Source: Streptomyces uncialis
GTDB lineage: Bacteria; Actinomycetota; Actinomycetes; Streptomycetales; Streptomycetaceae
Length of the DNA: 64,000 nucleotides
Direction of reading: 5' to 3'
NCBI RefSeq assembly: GCF_036250755.1
Contig: NZ_CP109583.1
Span: 5,727,501 to 5,791,500 of the forward strand
Positions within the stretch are counted from its first letter, which is position 1, and the number at the start of each line of letters is the position of its first letter. The position numbers were made by a program, and so were the translations under genes. The notes beneath the pieces are model-generated. The model made no database searches, was not told the DNA's origin, and was given only the letters and a program-made list of their open reading frames with translations. Below, piece after piece: positions 55,504 to 64,000 of the stretch.

Positions 55504-57884
55504 CCCAGCGGCCCCCGGGACCCCCGGCGCCCGGCCCGGGGCCGTTGCTCCTGGGCGTCAGGCACCACGGTCCGGGCTCCGCCCGGGGGGTGGCGGCGGC
55601 GCTCGCTGCGGCCCGCCCGGCCGCCGTGCTCATCGAGGGCCCGCCCGAGGCCGACGCGCTGCTGGCGCTCGCCGCCGATCCGGCGATGCGCCCGCCGGTG
55701 GCGCTGCTGGCCCATGTGACGGACGAGCCGGGCCGCTCCGCGTTCTGGCCGCTCGCCGACTTCTCACCGGAGTGGGTCGCCCTGCGCTGGGCCCTGCGGC
55801 ACGGCGTACCCGTGCGGTTCATCGACCTCCCGGCCGCCCACTCGCTGGCCCGGCCCGTCCCGGCGGAGCCCGAGCACCCGCGCGCGGACACCGAAGGGGA
55901 CGTACCGGTGCGCACGGATCCGCTGGCGGTGCTCGCGCGGACCGCCGGGTACGACGACGCGGAACGCTGGTGGGAGGACGTCGTCGAGCACCGCCGCGCG
56001 GCGGACGCCGACCCGTACGCCCCGTTCGAGGCGCTGGCGGAGGCCATGACGGCCCTGCGGGAGACCGAGGACGAGGCCGCCGGGAGGGAAGGGGACGGGG
56101 AGGAGGAGCGGGACCTGACCCGTGAGGCGTACATGCGGTTGGCGGTCCGGGCCGCGCGGCGCGAGTTCGGGGACGGCGTGGCCGTGGTCTGCGGCGCCTG
56201 GCACGTACCCGCGTTGCGGCGGCGGGTCACGGTGGCCGCCGACCGTGCCCGGCTGAAGGGCCTGCCGAAGGCCAGGGTGGAGATCACCTGGGTGCCGTGG
56301 ACGAACCGGCGGCTGGCCCGCGCGGGCGGCTACGGCGCGGGCATCGAGTCCCCCGGCTGGTACGGGCATCTGTTCCGGGCCGCCGACCGCCCCGTCGAGC
56401 GCTGGCTGACGAAGGTCGCCGGGCTGCTGCGCGAGGACGGCAGGCTCGTGTCGCCCGCGCATGTCATCGAGGCGGTCCGGCTCGCGGACACCCTCGCCGC
56501 GCTGCGCGGCCGTCCGCTGCCCGGCCTCACCGAGACGCAGGACGCGGTCCGCGCGGTGATGTGCGACGGCTCGGAGGTGCCGCTCGCCCTGATACGGGAC
56601 CGCCTCGTGGTCGGGGACGCGCTGGGCGAGGTACCGGACACGGCCCCCGCCGTGCCGTTGCAGCGGGACCTCACGCGGCTCCAGCGCGGACTGCGGCTCA
56701 AGCCGGAGGCGGCGGAGCGGGAGCGGGAGTTCGATCTGCGCAAGGACACCGACAGCGCGCGCAGCGGACTGCTGCACCGGCTGCGGCTGCTCGGCGTGGA
56801 CTGGGGCGAGCCGTCGCCCGGCCGGATGGGCACGGGCACCTTCCGGGAGAAGTGGACCCTGCGATGGGACCCGGAGCTGTCGGTACGCGTCGCGGAGGCG
56901 GGCGTCTGGGGCACCACCGTGCTCGGCGCGGCCACGGCCAAGGCGTCGGCGGACGCCGTGTCGGCGCGGTCGCTCGCGGAGGTCACCGCGCTGGCCGAGC
57001 GGTGTCTGCTCGCCGGTCTCGCGGACGCGCTGCCGGTCGTGATGCGCGTCCTCGCGGACCGGGCCGCCCTCGGCACGGACGTCGGACAGCTCGCCCAGGC
57101 ACTCCCCGCCCTGGTGCGCTCGGTGCGCTACGGCGACGTACGGGGCACGGACACCGCGGCTCTCACGGAGGTCGCGGCGGGTCTCGCGGCGCGGGTCTTC
57201 GTGGGCCTGCCGCCCGCGTGCGGCTCGCTGGACGACGAGGCGGCGGCCGTGATGCGCGGCCGTCTGGACGCGGTGCACGGCGCGGTGGGACTGCTCGCCG
57301 AGACCCTGGAGACCTCAGCCGAGGGGCGCGGGAAGGACCTGCGGGCCCGCTGGTACGGGGTACTCGGCACCCTCGCCGCGCGGGACACCGTCCCCGGCGG
57401 CATCCAGGGGCGGGCCGCGCGGATCCTGCTGGACGACGGGGAACTGCCCGAGGAGCGGGCCGCCCTGCTGATGGGCCTCGCCCTGTCGCCCGGCACCGGG
57501 CCCCGCGAGGCGGCGGCCTGGATCGACGGCTTCGTCGGCGGCGGCTCCGGCGGCGGGATGCTCCTCGTCCATGACGAGCGACTGCTGGCACTGGTCGACG
57601 GCTGGCTCCGGACGGTGCCGCCCGACGCGTTCACAGATGTGCTGCCGCTGCTGCGGCGCACGTTCTCGGTGTTCGACCCCGGGGTCCGGCGCACCCTCGG
57701 CGAACTCGTCGGCAGACCCGGCTCCCCGGGCTCCGCGCCCGGCAGGACCGGCACCCCGCCGACCGGCTTCGGCCCCGGAGCGGACCCGGTCCGCGCGGAC
57801 GCCGCCCTCCCGGTCCTGGCCCTGCTGCTGGGCGCCCCGGCCCCCGCGACCGGCACCCCCCGACCCGAGGAGGCCCCCGTATGA
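55500..57884 (+). CDS. DUF5682 protein
   Basis: 794 residues. The N-terminal 250 residues carry motifs that look like a TIKI/ChaN-type putative hydrolase core: LLLGVRHHGPGSARGVAAAL, AVLIEGPPEADALLALA, VRFIDLPAAHSLA, and VAVVCGAWHVPALRR, i.e. recurring His/Glu/Asp positions. The rest is a large helical region with no named domain (LRLKPEAAEREREFDLRKDT; LHRLRLLGVDWGEPSPGRMG). I recall this family as DUF5682, found between MoxR and VWA genes. Both ends overlap neighbours (GTGA and ATGA), so expression is tightly coupled. The activity is unknown. Confidence 0.8.
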   Translation: MTQRPPGPPAPGPGPLLLGVRHHGPGSARGVAAALAAARPAAVLIEGPPEADALLALAADPAMRPPVALLAHVTDEPGRSAFWPLADFSPEWVALRWALRHGVPVRFIDLPAAHSLARPVPAEPEHPRADTEGDVPVRTDPLAVLARTAGYDDAERWWEDVVEHRRAADADPYAPFEALAEAMTALRETEDEAAGREGDGEEERDLTREAYMRLAVRAARREFGDGVAVVCGAWHVPALRRRVTVAADRARLKGLPKARVEITWVPWTNRRLARAGGYGAGIESPGWYGHLFRAADRPVERWLTKVAGLLREDGRLVSPAHVIEAVRLADTLAALRGRPLPGLTETQDAVRAVMCDGSEVPLALIRDRLVVGDALGEVPDTAPAVPLQRDLTRLQRGLRLKPEAAEREREFDLRKDTDSARSGLLHRLRLLGVDWGEPSPGRMGTGTFREKWTLRWDPELSVRVAEAGVWGTTVLGAATAKASADAVSARSLAEVTALAERCLLAGLADALPVVMRVLADRAALGTDVGQLAQALPALVRSVRYGDVRGTDTAALTEVAAGLAARVFVGLPPACGSLDDEAAAVMRGRLDAVHGAVGLLAETLETSAEGRGKDLRARWYGVLGTLAARDTVPGGIQGRAARILLDDGELPEERAALLMGLALSPGTGPREAAAWIDGFVGGGSGGGMLLVHDERLLALVDGWLRTVPPDAFTDVLPLLRRTFSVFDPGVRRTLGELVGRPGSPGSAPGRTGTPPTGFGPGADPVRADAALPVLALLLGAPAPATGTPRPEEAPV

Positions 57885-59050
57885 CCCCGCGAGCGACAAC
57901 CCCGACCGCCCCGGCGGACGACGAGCGGCTGCGGCGCTGGCGGCTGGTCCTCGGCGGCGACGCGGCCGACGGCACGGGCCGGGCCCTGACCGGACGGGAC
58001 GCCGCGATCGACGCGGCCCTCGGCGCGCTGTACGGGCGCCCCGACGGCGATGGACGCGACCGGTCCGGCGGGCTCGGGGCGTCCGCGCCGTCCGTGGCGC
58101 GCTGGCTCGGTGACATCCGGACGTACTTCCCGTCCTCGGTGGTCCAGGTGATGCAGCGGGACGCCATCGACCGGCTCGGGCTGTCCGCGCTGCTCCTCGA
58201 ACCGGAGATGCTCCAGGCCGTCGAGGCGGACATCCATCTGGTGGGCACCCTGCTGTCGCTGAACGAGGCCATGCCCGAGGCCACCCGGGAGACGGCCCGC
58301 GCGGTGGTGCGCAAGGTCGTGGACGACCTGGAGCGGCGGCTCGCGTCCCGGACCCGGGCCGTGATCGGCGGCGCCCTGGACCGGAGCGCCCGGGTGCGGC
58401 GGCCCCGCCACCAGGACATCGACTGGAACCGCACCATCGCCGCGAACCTCAAGAACTATCTGCCCGAGCACCGCACCGTCGTGCCGGAGCGGCTCGTCGG
58501 GTACGGGCGGGGGGCCCGGGCCGCCGGGAAGGACGTGATCCTCTGCGTCGACCAGTCGGGGTCCATGGCGGCGTCCGTGGTGTACGCCTCGGTGTTCGGG
58601 GCGGTGCTGGCGTCGATGCGGGCGGTGTCCACCCGGCTCGTCGTCTTCGACACGGCCGTGGTCGACCTGACCGACGCGCTCGACGATCCGGTGGACGTGC
58701 TGTTCGGCACGAAGCTGGGCGGGGGGACGGACATCAACCGGGCCCTCGCGTACTGCCGGGGGCGGATCACCCGGCCGGCCGACACGGTCCTCGTACTGAT
58801 CTCGGATCTGTACGAGGGGGGCATCCGGGACGGGATGCTGAAGCAGGTCGCGGCGATGCGGGGCGCCGGGGTGCAGGTCGTGGTGCTGCTGGCGCTGTCG
58901 GACGAGGGGACGCCCGCGTACGACCGTGAGCACGCGGCGGCACTGGCTGCGCTGGGCGTCCCCGCGTTCGCGTGCACCCCCGACCTCTTCCCCGAGGTCA
59001 TGGCCGCAGCAATAGAACGCCGCCCCGTCCCCACCCCACCCCCCGCCTGA
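57881..59050 (+). CDS. VWA-domain protein, CoxE-like
   Basis: 389 residues. The C-terminal von Willebrand A domain has an intact MIDAS: DQSGSMAASVVYA (about 223), the Thr of GTKLGGGTDINRAL and the Asp of LVLISDLYEGGIRDG. The N-terminal 200 residues are helical (VVQVMQRDAIDRLGLSALLL; PEATRETARAVVRKVVDDLE; RRPRHQDIDWNRTIAANLKN) and would contact the ATPase or target. A MoxR ATPase with a MIDAS protein is a recurring chaperone-like pair. The start overlaps the DUF5682 stop (ATGA); a repeat element begins right after its stop codon. Confidence 0.9.
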   Translation: MTPRATTPTAPADDERLRRWRLVLGGDAADGTGRALTGRDAAIDAALGALYGRPDGDGRDRSGGLGASAPSVARWLGDIRTYFPSSVVQVMQRDAIDRLGLSALLLEPEMLQAVEADIHLVGTLLSLNEAMPEATRETARAVVRKVVDDLERRLASRTRAVIGGALDRSARVRRPRHQDIDWNRTIAANLKNYLPEHRTVVPERLVGYGRGARAAGKDVILCVDQSGSMAASVVYASVFGAVLASMRAVSTRLVVFDTAVVDLTDALDDPVDVLFGTKLGGGTDINRALAYCRGRITRPADTVLVLISDLYEGGIRDGMLKQVAAMRGAGVQVVVLLALSDEGTPAYDREHAAALAALGVPAFACTPDLFPEVMAAAIERRPVPTPPPA

Positions 59051-59059
59051 CCGGCGCCT

Positions 59060-59765
59060 GGGTTCCCCCCGGGGTTCCCCACCTGGCCGTACTCGTCCCT
59101 GTACGGGTACGGCCGTGGGTGCGCAGTTCCCCGCAGGTCGCCTTCGCTCACGCCCCCGGGGTTCCCCACCTGGCCGTACTTGTCCCCGTGCGGGCCGTTC
59201 GTGGGTGCGCAGTTCCCCGCGCCCCTGGATGCTGCCCCTTCGGGCTTGTTCGTCGGGTGCGGGTGCGCCCTCGTCTTTTGCGCAGTTCCCCGCGCCCCTT
59301 CGGGGGCGCCCCCTGCGGTTCCTGTTCGGGTGCGGGCCGGTCCTCGTCTTCGCGCAGTTCCCCGCGCCCCTGAGGTCGCGCCCCTTCCGGTTCCCGTTCG
59401 GCTGCGGATAGCCCTTGGTTGCTCGCGCAGTTCACCGCGCCCCTGGATGCTGCCCCCTTGCGGTCGCCCTTCGGGTGCGGGGGCTTTGCTTGCGGAAGCC
59501 CCCTCCTCGCGCAGTCGCTCGGCTGCGGGAGGGGGTGGGCGGGAATCTCTGCTCGCAGACTCCGATGCTCTTCAGTAGCTCCGCTGGACGTCGTACCGAG
59601 CGTGTCGGATCGAGGACGGAGAATCCCGACCGGCACCGACCCGAAGAACCGACCGAACGCGCCCCAAAGGGGCGCGGGGAACTGCGCGAACCCACCGAGC
59701 GACGGCACAGGAACGGAGTACGTCCCGCCGGACAGACCTACGAAGCGCAAGCGAAGGCGACCCGT
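59060..59765 (+). repeat. Dispersed palindromic repeat, copy 7 (complete)
   Basis: Left arms at about 59120, 59207, 59280, 59355 and 59428 (GCGCAGTTCCCCGCGCCCCT and variants), then the core, then one inverted right arm at about 59670 ending GCGCAAGCGAAGGCGACCCG. It begins about 10 bp after the VWA stop codon. The region from 59766 to 60090 holds a tandem repeat and the sucC leader. Confidence 0.85.
59531..59649 (+). repeat. Conserved 119 bp core of repeat copy 7
   Basis: Same boundaries as the other plus-strand cores; the variable centre reads TAGCTCCGCTGGACG. Confidence 0.8.
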
Positions 59766-59785
59766 ACCCACCGGGCCGACGGCAC

Positions 59786-59840
59786 GGGACCAGGCCGGGA
59801 CCAGGGCGGGACCAGGCCGGGACCAGGGCGGGACCAGGCC
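59786..59840. repeat. 11 bp tandem repeat, five copies
   Basis: Five head-to-tail copies of GGGACCAGGCC / GGGACCAGGGC, alternating at the tenth base, so the exact unit is 22 bp. It is non-coding, between repeat copy 7 and the sucC promoter region. Confidence 0.9.
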
Positions 59841-60090
59841 CGGAACCCCGTGGGCCCGACCGAGGCAGGACCGCCCACGGCCCCCGGGCCCGACGAGCTG
59901 TGAGAGTTATCACCGCCCCCACAACCACCCGGATTTAGGGTCCCCCGCCCGGCGGGGATAACCTGCGAGACGGACATGCCGCGTGCCCGGCCACCGTGCG
60001 CGCCTCCCTAGTGACAGCGGAGTCACGTTGCCCGTCGCGGCACGCCCACGCAGACAACGAACCGCGAGATCACGATAGGGACGGACGCGC

Positions 60091-61269
60091 GTGGACCTGT
60101 TCGAGTACCAGGCGAGGGACCTCTTCGCCAAGCACGGTGTACCGGTGCTGGCCGGTGAAGTCATCGACACGCCTGAAGCGGCCCGCGCGGCAACGGAGCG
60201 TATGGGCGGCAAGTCGGTCGTCAAGGCGCAGGTGAAGGTCGGCGGCCGGGGCAAGGCGGGCGGCGTCAAGCTCGCCGCCACCCCGGACGAGGCCGTCGCC
60301 CGCGCGACGGACATCCTCGGGATGGACATCAAGGGCCACACGGTCAACAAGGTGATGATCGCCGAGACCGCGCCCGAGATCGACGAGGAGTACTACGTCT
60401 CGTACCTCCTCGACCGCACCAACCGCACCTTCCTCGCGATGGCGTCGGTCCAGGGCGGTATGGACATCGAGGAGGTCGCGGAGAAGACCCCCGAGGCCCT
60501 CGCGAAGGTGCCCGTCGACGCCAACCAGGGGGTCACCCTGGAGAAGGCCCGCGAGATCGTCGCCCAGGCGAAGTTCCCGGAGGCCGTCGCCGAGCAGGTC
60601 GCCGAGATCCTGGTGACGCTGTGGGACACCTTCAAGGCCGAGGACGCGCTCCTGGTCGAGGTCAACCCGCTGGCCAAGGTCGCCGACGGCCGGGTCATCG
60701 CCCTCGACGGCAAGGTCTCCCTCGACGCGAACGCCGAGTTCCGCCAGCCGGAGCACGCCGCGCTGGAGGACAAGGCCGCGGCGGACCCGCTGGAGGCCGC
60801 GGCCAAGGCGAAGAACCTCAACTACGTCAAGCTGAACGGCGAGGTCGGCATCATCGGCAACGGCGCGGGGCTCGTCATGAGCACCCTCGACGTCGTCGCG
60901 TACGCCGGTGAGAACCACGGGGGCGTCAAGCCCGCGAACTTCCTCGACATCGGCGGCGGTGCCTCCGCCCAGGTCATGGCCAACGGCCTGGAGATCATCC
61001 TGGGCGACCCGGACGTCAGGTCCGTCTTCGTCAACGTCTTCGGTGGCATCACCGCGTGCGACGAGGTCGCCAACGGCATCGTGCAGGCCCTTCAGCTCCT
61101 GAAGGACAAGGGCGAAGAGGTCACCAAGCCGCTGGTGGTGCGCCTCGACGGCAACAACGCGGAGCTGGGTCGCAAGATCCTGTCGGACGCGAACCACCCG
61201 CTCGTGCAGCGCGTGGACACCATGGACGGCGCGGCCGACAAGGCCGCCCAGCTCGCGGCTGCGAAGTAA
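60091..61269 (+). CDS. sucC: Succinyl-CoA synthetase beta subunit
   Basis: 392 residues. With SucD it interconverts succinyl-CoA and succinate with formation of ATP or GTP in the citric acid cycle. The ATP-grasp domain is clear ([58 protein letters not shown]) and the C-terminal flavodoxin-like domain has [16 protein letters not shown]. The GTG at 60091 is preceded by AGGGACGGA. sucD begins 22 bp later, so they form an operon. Confidence 0.97.
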   Translation: MDLFEYQARDLFAKHGVPVLAGEVIDTPEAARAATERMGGKSVVKAQVKVGGRGKAGGVKLAATPDEAVARATDILGMDIKGHTVNKVMIAETAPEIDEEYYVSYLLDRTNRTFLAMASVQGGMDIEEVAEKTPEALAKVPVDANQGVTLEKAREIVAQAKFPEAVAEQVAEILVTLWDTFKAEDALLVEVNPLAKVADGRVIALDGKVSLDANAEFRQPEHAALEDKAAADPLEAAAKAKNLNYVKLNGEVGIIGNGAGLVMSTLDVVAYAGENHGGVKPANFLDIGGGASAQVMANGLEIILGDPDVRSVFVNVFGGITACDEVANGIVQALQLLKDKGEEVTKPLVVRLDGNNAELGRKILSDANHPLVQRVDTMDGAADKAAQLAAAK

Positions 61270-61291
61270 GGGACGAGGTCACAGACACACC

Positions 61292-62173
61292 ATGGCTATC
61301 TTCCTCACCAAGGACAGCAAGGTCATCGTCCAGGGCATGACCGGTGCCACGGGCATGAAGCACACCCGCCTCATGCTCGGCGACGGCACCAACGTCGTCG
61401 GCGGGGTGAACCCGCGCAAGGCGGGCACCACGGTCGACTTCGACGGCACCGAGATCCCGGTCTTCGGCTCCGTCCAGGACGCCATCGACAAGACCGGCGC
61501 CGACGTCACCGTCATCTTCGTCCCGGAGAAGTTCACCAAGGACGCGGTGGTCGAGGCGATCGACGCCGGGATCCCGCTCGCCGTGGTGATCACCGAGGGC
61601 ATCGCCGTGCACGACTCGGCGGCGTTCTGGGCCTACGCGGTCGAGAAGGGCAACAAGACCCGGATCATCGGCCCGAACTGCCCCGGCATCATCACCCCGG
61701 GCCAGTCGAACGTCGGCATCATCCCCGGTGACATCACCAAGCCGGGCCGGATCGGCCTGGTCTCGAAGTCCGGCACGCTGACGTACCAGATGATGTACGA
61801 GCTGCGTGACATCGGCTTCACGACCGCCGTCGGCATCGGTGGCGACCCGATCATCGGGACCACGCACATCGACGCCCTGGCCGCGTTCCAGGACGACCCC
61901 GACACCGAGCTGATCGTGATGATCGGCGAGATCGGCGGCGACGCCGAGGAGCGTGCGGCGGACTTCATCAAGGCGAACGTCACGAAGCCGGTCGTCGGCT
62001 ACGTGGCCGGGTTCACCGCCCCCGAGGGCAAGACGATGGGCCACGCCGGCGCCATCGTCTCCGGCTCCTCCGGGACGGCCCAGGCCAAGAAGGAGGCCCT
62101 GGAGGCCGCCGGGGTCAAGGTCGGCAAGACGCCGACCGAGACGGCCACCCTCGCGCGGGAGCTGCTCAAGTAG
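61292..62173 (+). CDS. sucD: Succinyl-CoA synthetase alpha subunit
   Basis: 293 residues. CoA-binding Rossmann domain ([19 protein letters not shown]), [26 protein letters not shown], and the active-site phosphohistidine in [14 protein letters not shown]. It pairs with SucC immediately upstream. A very long perfect terminator hairpin follows 13 bp after the stop codon. Confidence 0.97.
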   Translation: MAIFLTKDSKVIVQGMTGATGMKHTRLMLGDGTNVVGGVNPRKAGTTVDFDGTEIPVFGSVQDAIDKTGADVTVIFVPEKFTKDAVVEAIDAGIPLAVVITEGIAVHDSAAFWAYAVEKGNKTRIIGPNCPGIITPGQSNVGIIPGDITKPGRIGLVSKSGTLTYQMMYELRDIGFTTAVGIGGDPIIGTTHIDALAAFQDDPDTELIVMIGEIGGDAEERAADFIKANVTKPVVGYVAGFTAPEGKTMGHAGAIVSGSSGTAQAKKEALEAAGVKVGKTPTETATLARELLK

Positions 62174-62186
62174 TCCCCACGCGTCA

Positions 62187-62241
62187 GCGAACGGCCGGTG
62201 GGCCCGCACCCGATCAGGGTGCGGGCCCACCGGCCGTTCGC
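62187..62241. terminator. Long bidirectional terminator after sucD
   Basis: A perfect 25 bp stem (62187-62211 with 62217-62241) and 5 nt loop. It separates sucD from the convergent sigma-like gene, whose stop codon is 18 bp further on. Confidence 0.92.
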
Positions 62242-62259
62242 GCTCCGTCCGGCGCCGGG

Positions 62260-63591
62260 TCAGCGCAGCTCCGGGTGCGTCCGGTGCGGGCCGGTCCGCG
62301 GTGCCTCGCGCAGCAGGTCGCGCAGCGCGAGCCGCTCGTCGGTGAGCGGCCCCGGGCCCATCCGCGGGGGCACGCCCCGTACGGTCTCCGGCGGTGCCTC
62401 GGGCGGCTCGTACGCCGTGGGCGCCGTGCGCAGGGTCAGCGCCGTCGCGCCCAGGATCAGGACCGTGAAGGCGATGGCCGTCCGGGTCCAGAACCGGGTC
62501 CGCCGCTCGCAGCCGGAGCGGACCTCCGCCACCCGGGGCGGTTGCAGCTTCTCGCCGCGCGCCAGCCGGTCGAGCCCCTGGTGCAGCGCGTCCGGGTCGG
62601 CCAGCACCGGGAGCCGCTCGGCCACCGACCGCCGGGCGCGCAGCAGCCGGTACGCCGCCGCCGGGGTGCTCGCCTCCGTCTCCGCCGCGGTCTCCGGCAG
62701 ATCGAGGCCCACCCCGTCGTACAGCAGCAGGGTGCGCCGGTGCATGGGCGGCAGACTCATCAGGGTGTCCAGCAGCGCGTGGTCCTCGGGACTCGCCGGG
62801 GGCGGGTCGGGCCGGCGCAGTGCGGGCCGGAAGCGGTGCCAGGGCGCCATCGCGTACTCGTACGCGGCGGCCCGGACCCAGCCGGCCGGGTCCCGGTCGA
62901 CCGCGACCTCCGGCCATCGCTGCCATGCCTGGTGGAAGGCCCGTTCCACGGACTCCTGGGCGAGGGTGCGTCTGCCGGTGAGCAGATACGTCTGCCGGAC
63001 GAGCGCGGGGGCGCTGTGGCCGTACAGCCGGTCGAACGCCTGGTCGGCGCTCAGCCCGGCGGCGCGTTCCGCGGTGAGGAGGGAACCGTCCGCCGCGTGG
63101 CGGCGGCCGAACGGGTTCAGGAGGGCGGCGGGCTGCGCGATGGCGTTCAAAGGGGACGTGCCTCCGGGCGGTGGTGCGTGATTGTGGCGGACCTGACCGG
63201 CGAGCGGGGGCTTGGTGGAGCGCTGGGCGGACGCCTTGGGCCCGCGGGCGGGGCGCCCGGCGCCGGGGCGGTGACGGGGCGGGGGACCGGCGCTGTCGCC
63301 CCGGGCCGGTCCGGGAGGGCCGGGTGCGGGACGGTCCGGCGCGGCCCCGGGCGGCTCGGGTGCGCCGGATGCCTCGGCGGGCGGTGCCGGCTCCCTCGCG
63401 ATCGCCACGAGGAACGCCGCGTACGCGTCCCGTTTGCGCCCGCGCGGGTCGGTGCGGCCCGTCTCCCACGAACGGACCGTCTCCCGGGTGACGCCCACCC
63501 GCGCGGCCACGTCCTCCTGGCTCAGCGACCGCGCCTCCCGCAGCCGCCGGCGCTCCTTCGGGGGCGGCAGGGGGACGGGCTTCCGGCTCAC
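62260..63591 (-). CDS. XRE HTH - ECF sigma-like - transmembrane fusion protein
   Basis: About 443 residues. An N-terminal XRE helix-turn-helix ([20 protein letters not shown] then [15 protein letters not shown]) leads into a Pro/Ala/Gly-rich linker (about 70-155). Next come sigma region 2-like ([52 protein letters not shown]) and region 4-like ([20 protein letters not shown] then [20 protein letters not shown]) segments, a transmembrane helix ([17 protein letters not shown], about 370-388) and a short external tail. The GTG at 63591 is preferred because the A+T-rich promoter-like DNA lies just upstream; an ATG at 63681 is an alternative. Whether it still acts as a sigma factor is unknown. Confidence 0.75.
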   Translation of the reverse strand: MSRKPVPLPPPKERRRLREARSLSQEDVAARVGVTRETVRSWETGRTDPRGRKRDAYAAFLVAIAREPAPPAEASGAPEPPGAAPDRPAPGPPGPARGDSAGPPPRHRPGAGRPARGPKASAQRSTKPPLAGQVRHNHAPPPGGTSPLNAIAQPAALLNPFGRRHAADGSLLTAERAAGLSADQAFDRLYGHSAPALVRQTYLLTGRRTLAQESVERAFHQAWQRWPEVAVDRDPAGWVRAAAYEYAMAPWHRFRPALRRPDPPPASPEDHALLDTLMSLPPMHRRTLLLYDGVGLDLPETAAETEASTPAAAYRLLRARRSVAERLPVLADPDALHQGLDRLARGEKLQPPRVAEVRSGCERRTRFWTRTAIAFTVLILGATALTLRTAPTAYEPPEAPPETVRGVPPRMGPGPLTDERLALRDLLREAPRTGPHRTHPELR

Positions 63592-63726
63592 CGCGGACGC
63601 CCCGTGCGACGGAACACCGAACGCGGACAGCCGCCCTCCCACCGAGCAGAAAAGTACATAAGCATATTTTGGGCGACACATCCGGTTATCGCCTGTTACG
63701 CGGCGAAAGCGCGTGTCGTTGGGAGC

Positions 63727-64000
63727 ATGGCGGGCGTGAACCGGATCATCCCCCGCGCGTCCGCCCCCGCCGTTCCGCCGCCGTCCCCGCGCAACCCATG
63801 GCCGCTCGCCCGGGTACGGGAGCGCACGACGGCCCTCGTCACCTCCCTGCTGGGCGGGGCGACGGCCGCCGGACTGGGCATCGGAGCCTGCGCGGTCCTG
63901 GTCATGGGCCTGTGGATCAGCTCGCCCTACCCCGACAGCGGACCGGACGGGGCGCTGCGCACCGCCGCCGCGCTGTGGCTGCTCGCCCACGGCGCCGACC
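63727..64000 (+). CDS. Integral membrane protein, N-terminal fragment (DUF6350/PerM-like)
   Basis: 91 codons before the window ends. It begins [20 protein letters not shown] and has a first helix [20 protein letters not shown] followed by [20 protein letters not shown] and LLAHGAD. This resembles the start of the multipass DUF6350 protein (annotated as PerM-like cell division protein) found after sucCD in Streptomyces, but too little is present to be firm. It is divergent from the XRE-sigma fusion gene across about 135 bp that includes an A+T-rich patch (63650-63690). Confidence 0.7.
   Translation, partial: MAGVNRIIPRASAPAVPPPSPRNPWPLARVRERTTALVTSLLGGATAAGLGIGACAVLVMGLWISSPYPDSGPDGALRTAAALWLLAHGAD

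Noticed and set aside
59060..59765. CRISPR array
   Set aside because: The repeated arms are irregularly spaced, diverge from unit to unit, are inverted about a core and have no cas genes nearby.
61121..63679. Minus-strand open frame (852 codons) opposite sucD
   Set aside because: It runs through sucD and the terminator hairpin; SucD motifs on the plus strand settle the coding strand.

Overview
The window is 64 kb of very GC-rich DNA with strong third-position G/C bias, frequent GTG starts and GGAGG-type ribosome binding sites. It carries a whiD-bldM-ECF sigma-guaB-guaB3 block, so I read it as core chromosome of a Streptomyces or very close relative. No tRNA, rRNA, prophage, CRISPR array or complete insertion sequence was found. 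Gene order resembles, from memory, the Streptomyces chromosome from whiD to sucCD, and part of it also resembles the mycobacterial whiB3-sigD-guaB2-guaB3-choD-guaA region.

Layout. 1-2.8 kb: an SDR fragment, a multicopper oxidase and a LysR regulator. 2.8-8.1 kb: developmental regulators WhiD and BldM (with a BldN-type promoter), an ShbA-like sigma factor, and GuaB plus GuaB3. 8.6-13 kb: a nucleotide-sugar dehydrogenase homologue lacking catalytic residues, GlpD, and a secreted serine beta-lactamase-fold protein. 13.1-23.5 kb: four consecutive membrane Ser/Thr kinases with related external domains, the second a pseudokinase; a MITE-like element precedes the third. 24.3-32 kb: a semialdehyde dehydrogenase and a GMC-type flavoprotein, a sortase-anchored surface protein, an AroQ chorismate mutase preceded by a Phe/Tyr leader-peptide attenuator, and GuaA. 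32-42.3 kb: an XRE/DUF397 pair, small membrane proteins, a PspC protein divergent from a PspC-type two-component system, and an NlpC/P60 hydrolase. 42.9-49.9 kb: PcrA/UvrD helicase, a LytM peptidase, an alpha/beta hydrolase and a B12-binding mutase subunit. 50.7-59.1 kb: a five-gene divergent module (DUF5691 and SWIM-finger genes on the minus strand; MoxR ATPase, DUF5682 and VWA genes on the plus strand). 60-64 kb: sucCD, an XRE-sigma-like membrane fusion and the start of a membrane protein.

The most interesting items are: (i) the SWIM/DUF5691//MoxR/DUF5682/VWA module, whose shared promoter region carries two divergent copies of the TTGTCAGTG-type DNA-damage promoter also seen at pcrA; (ii) the chorismate mutase attenuator with an apparently leaderless leader peptide; (iii) the pseudokinase among the four kinases; (iv) the catalytically degenerate sugar-nucleotide dehydrogenase; and (v) a family of seven large, mostly palindromic intergenic repeats, five with a conserved asymmetric core of about 119 bp, all placed just downstream of stop codons.

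All family assignments come from motif reading and memory. No database search was possible.
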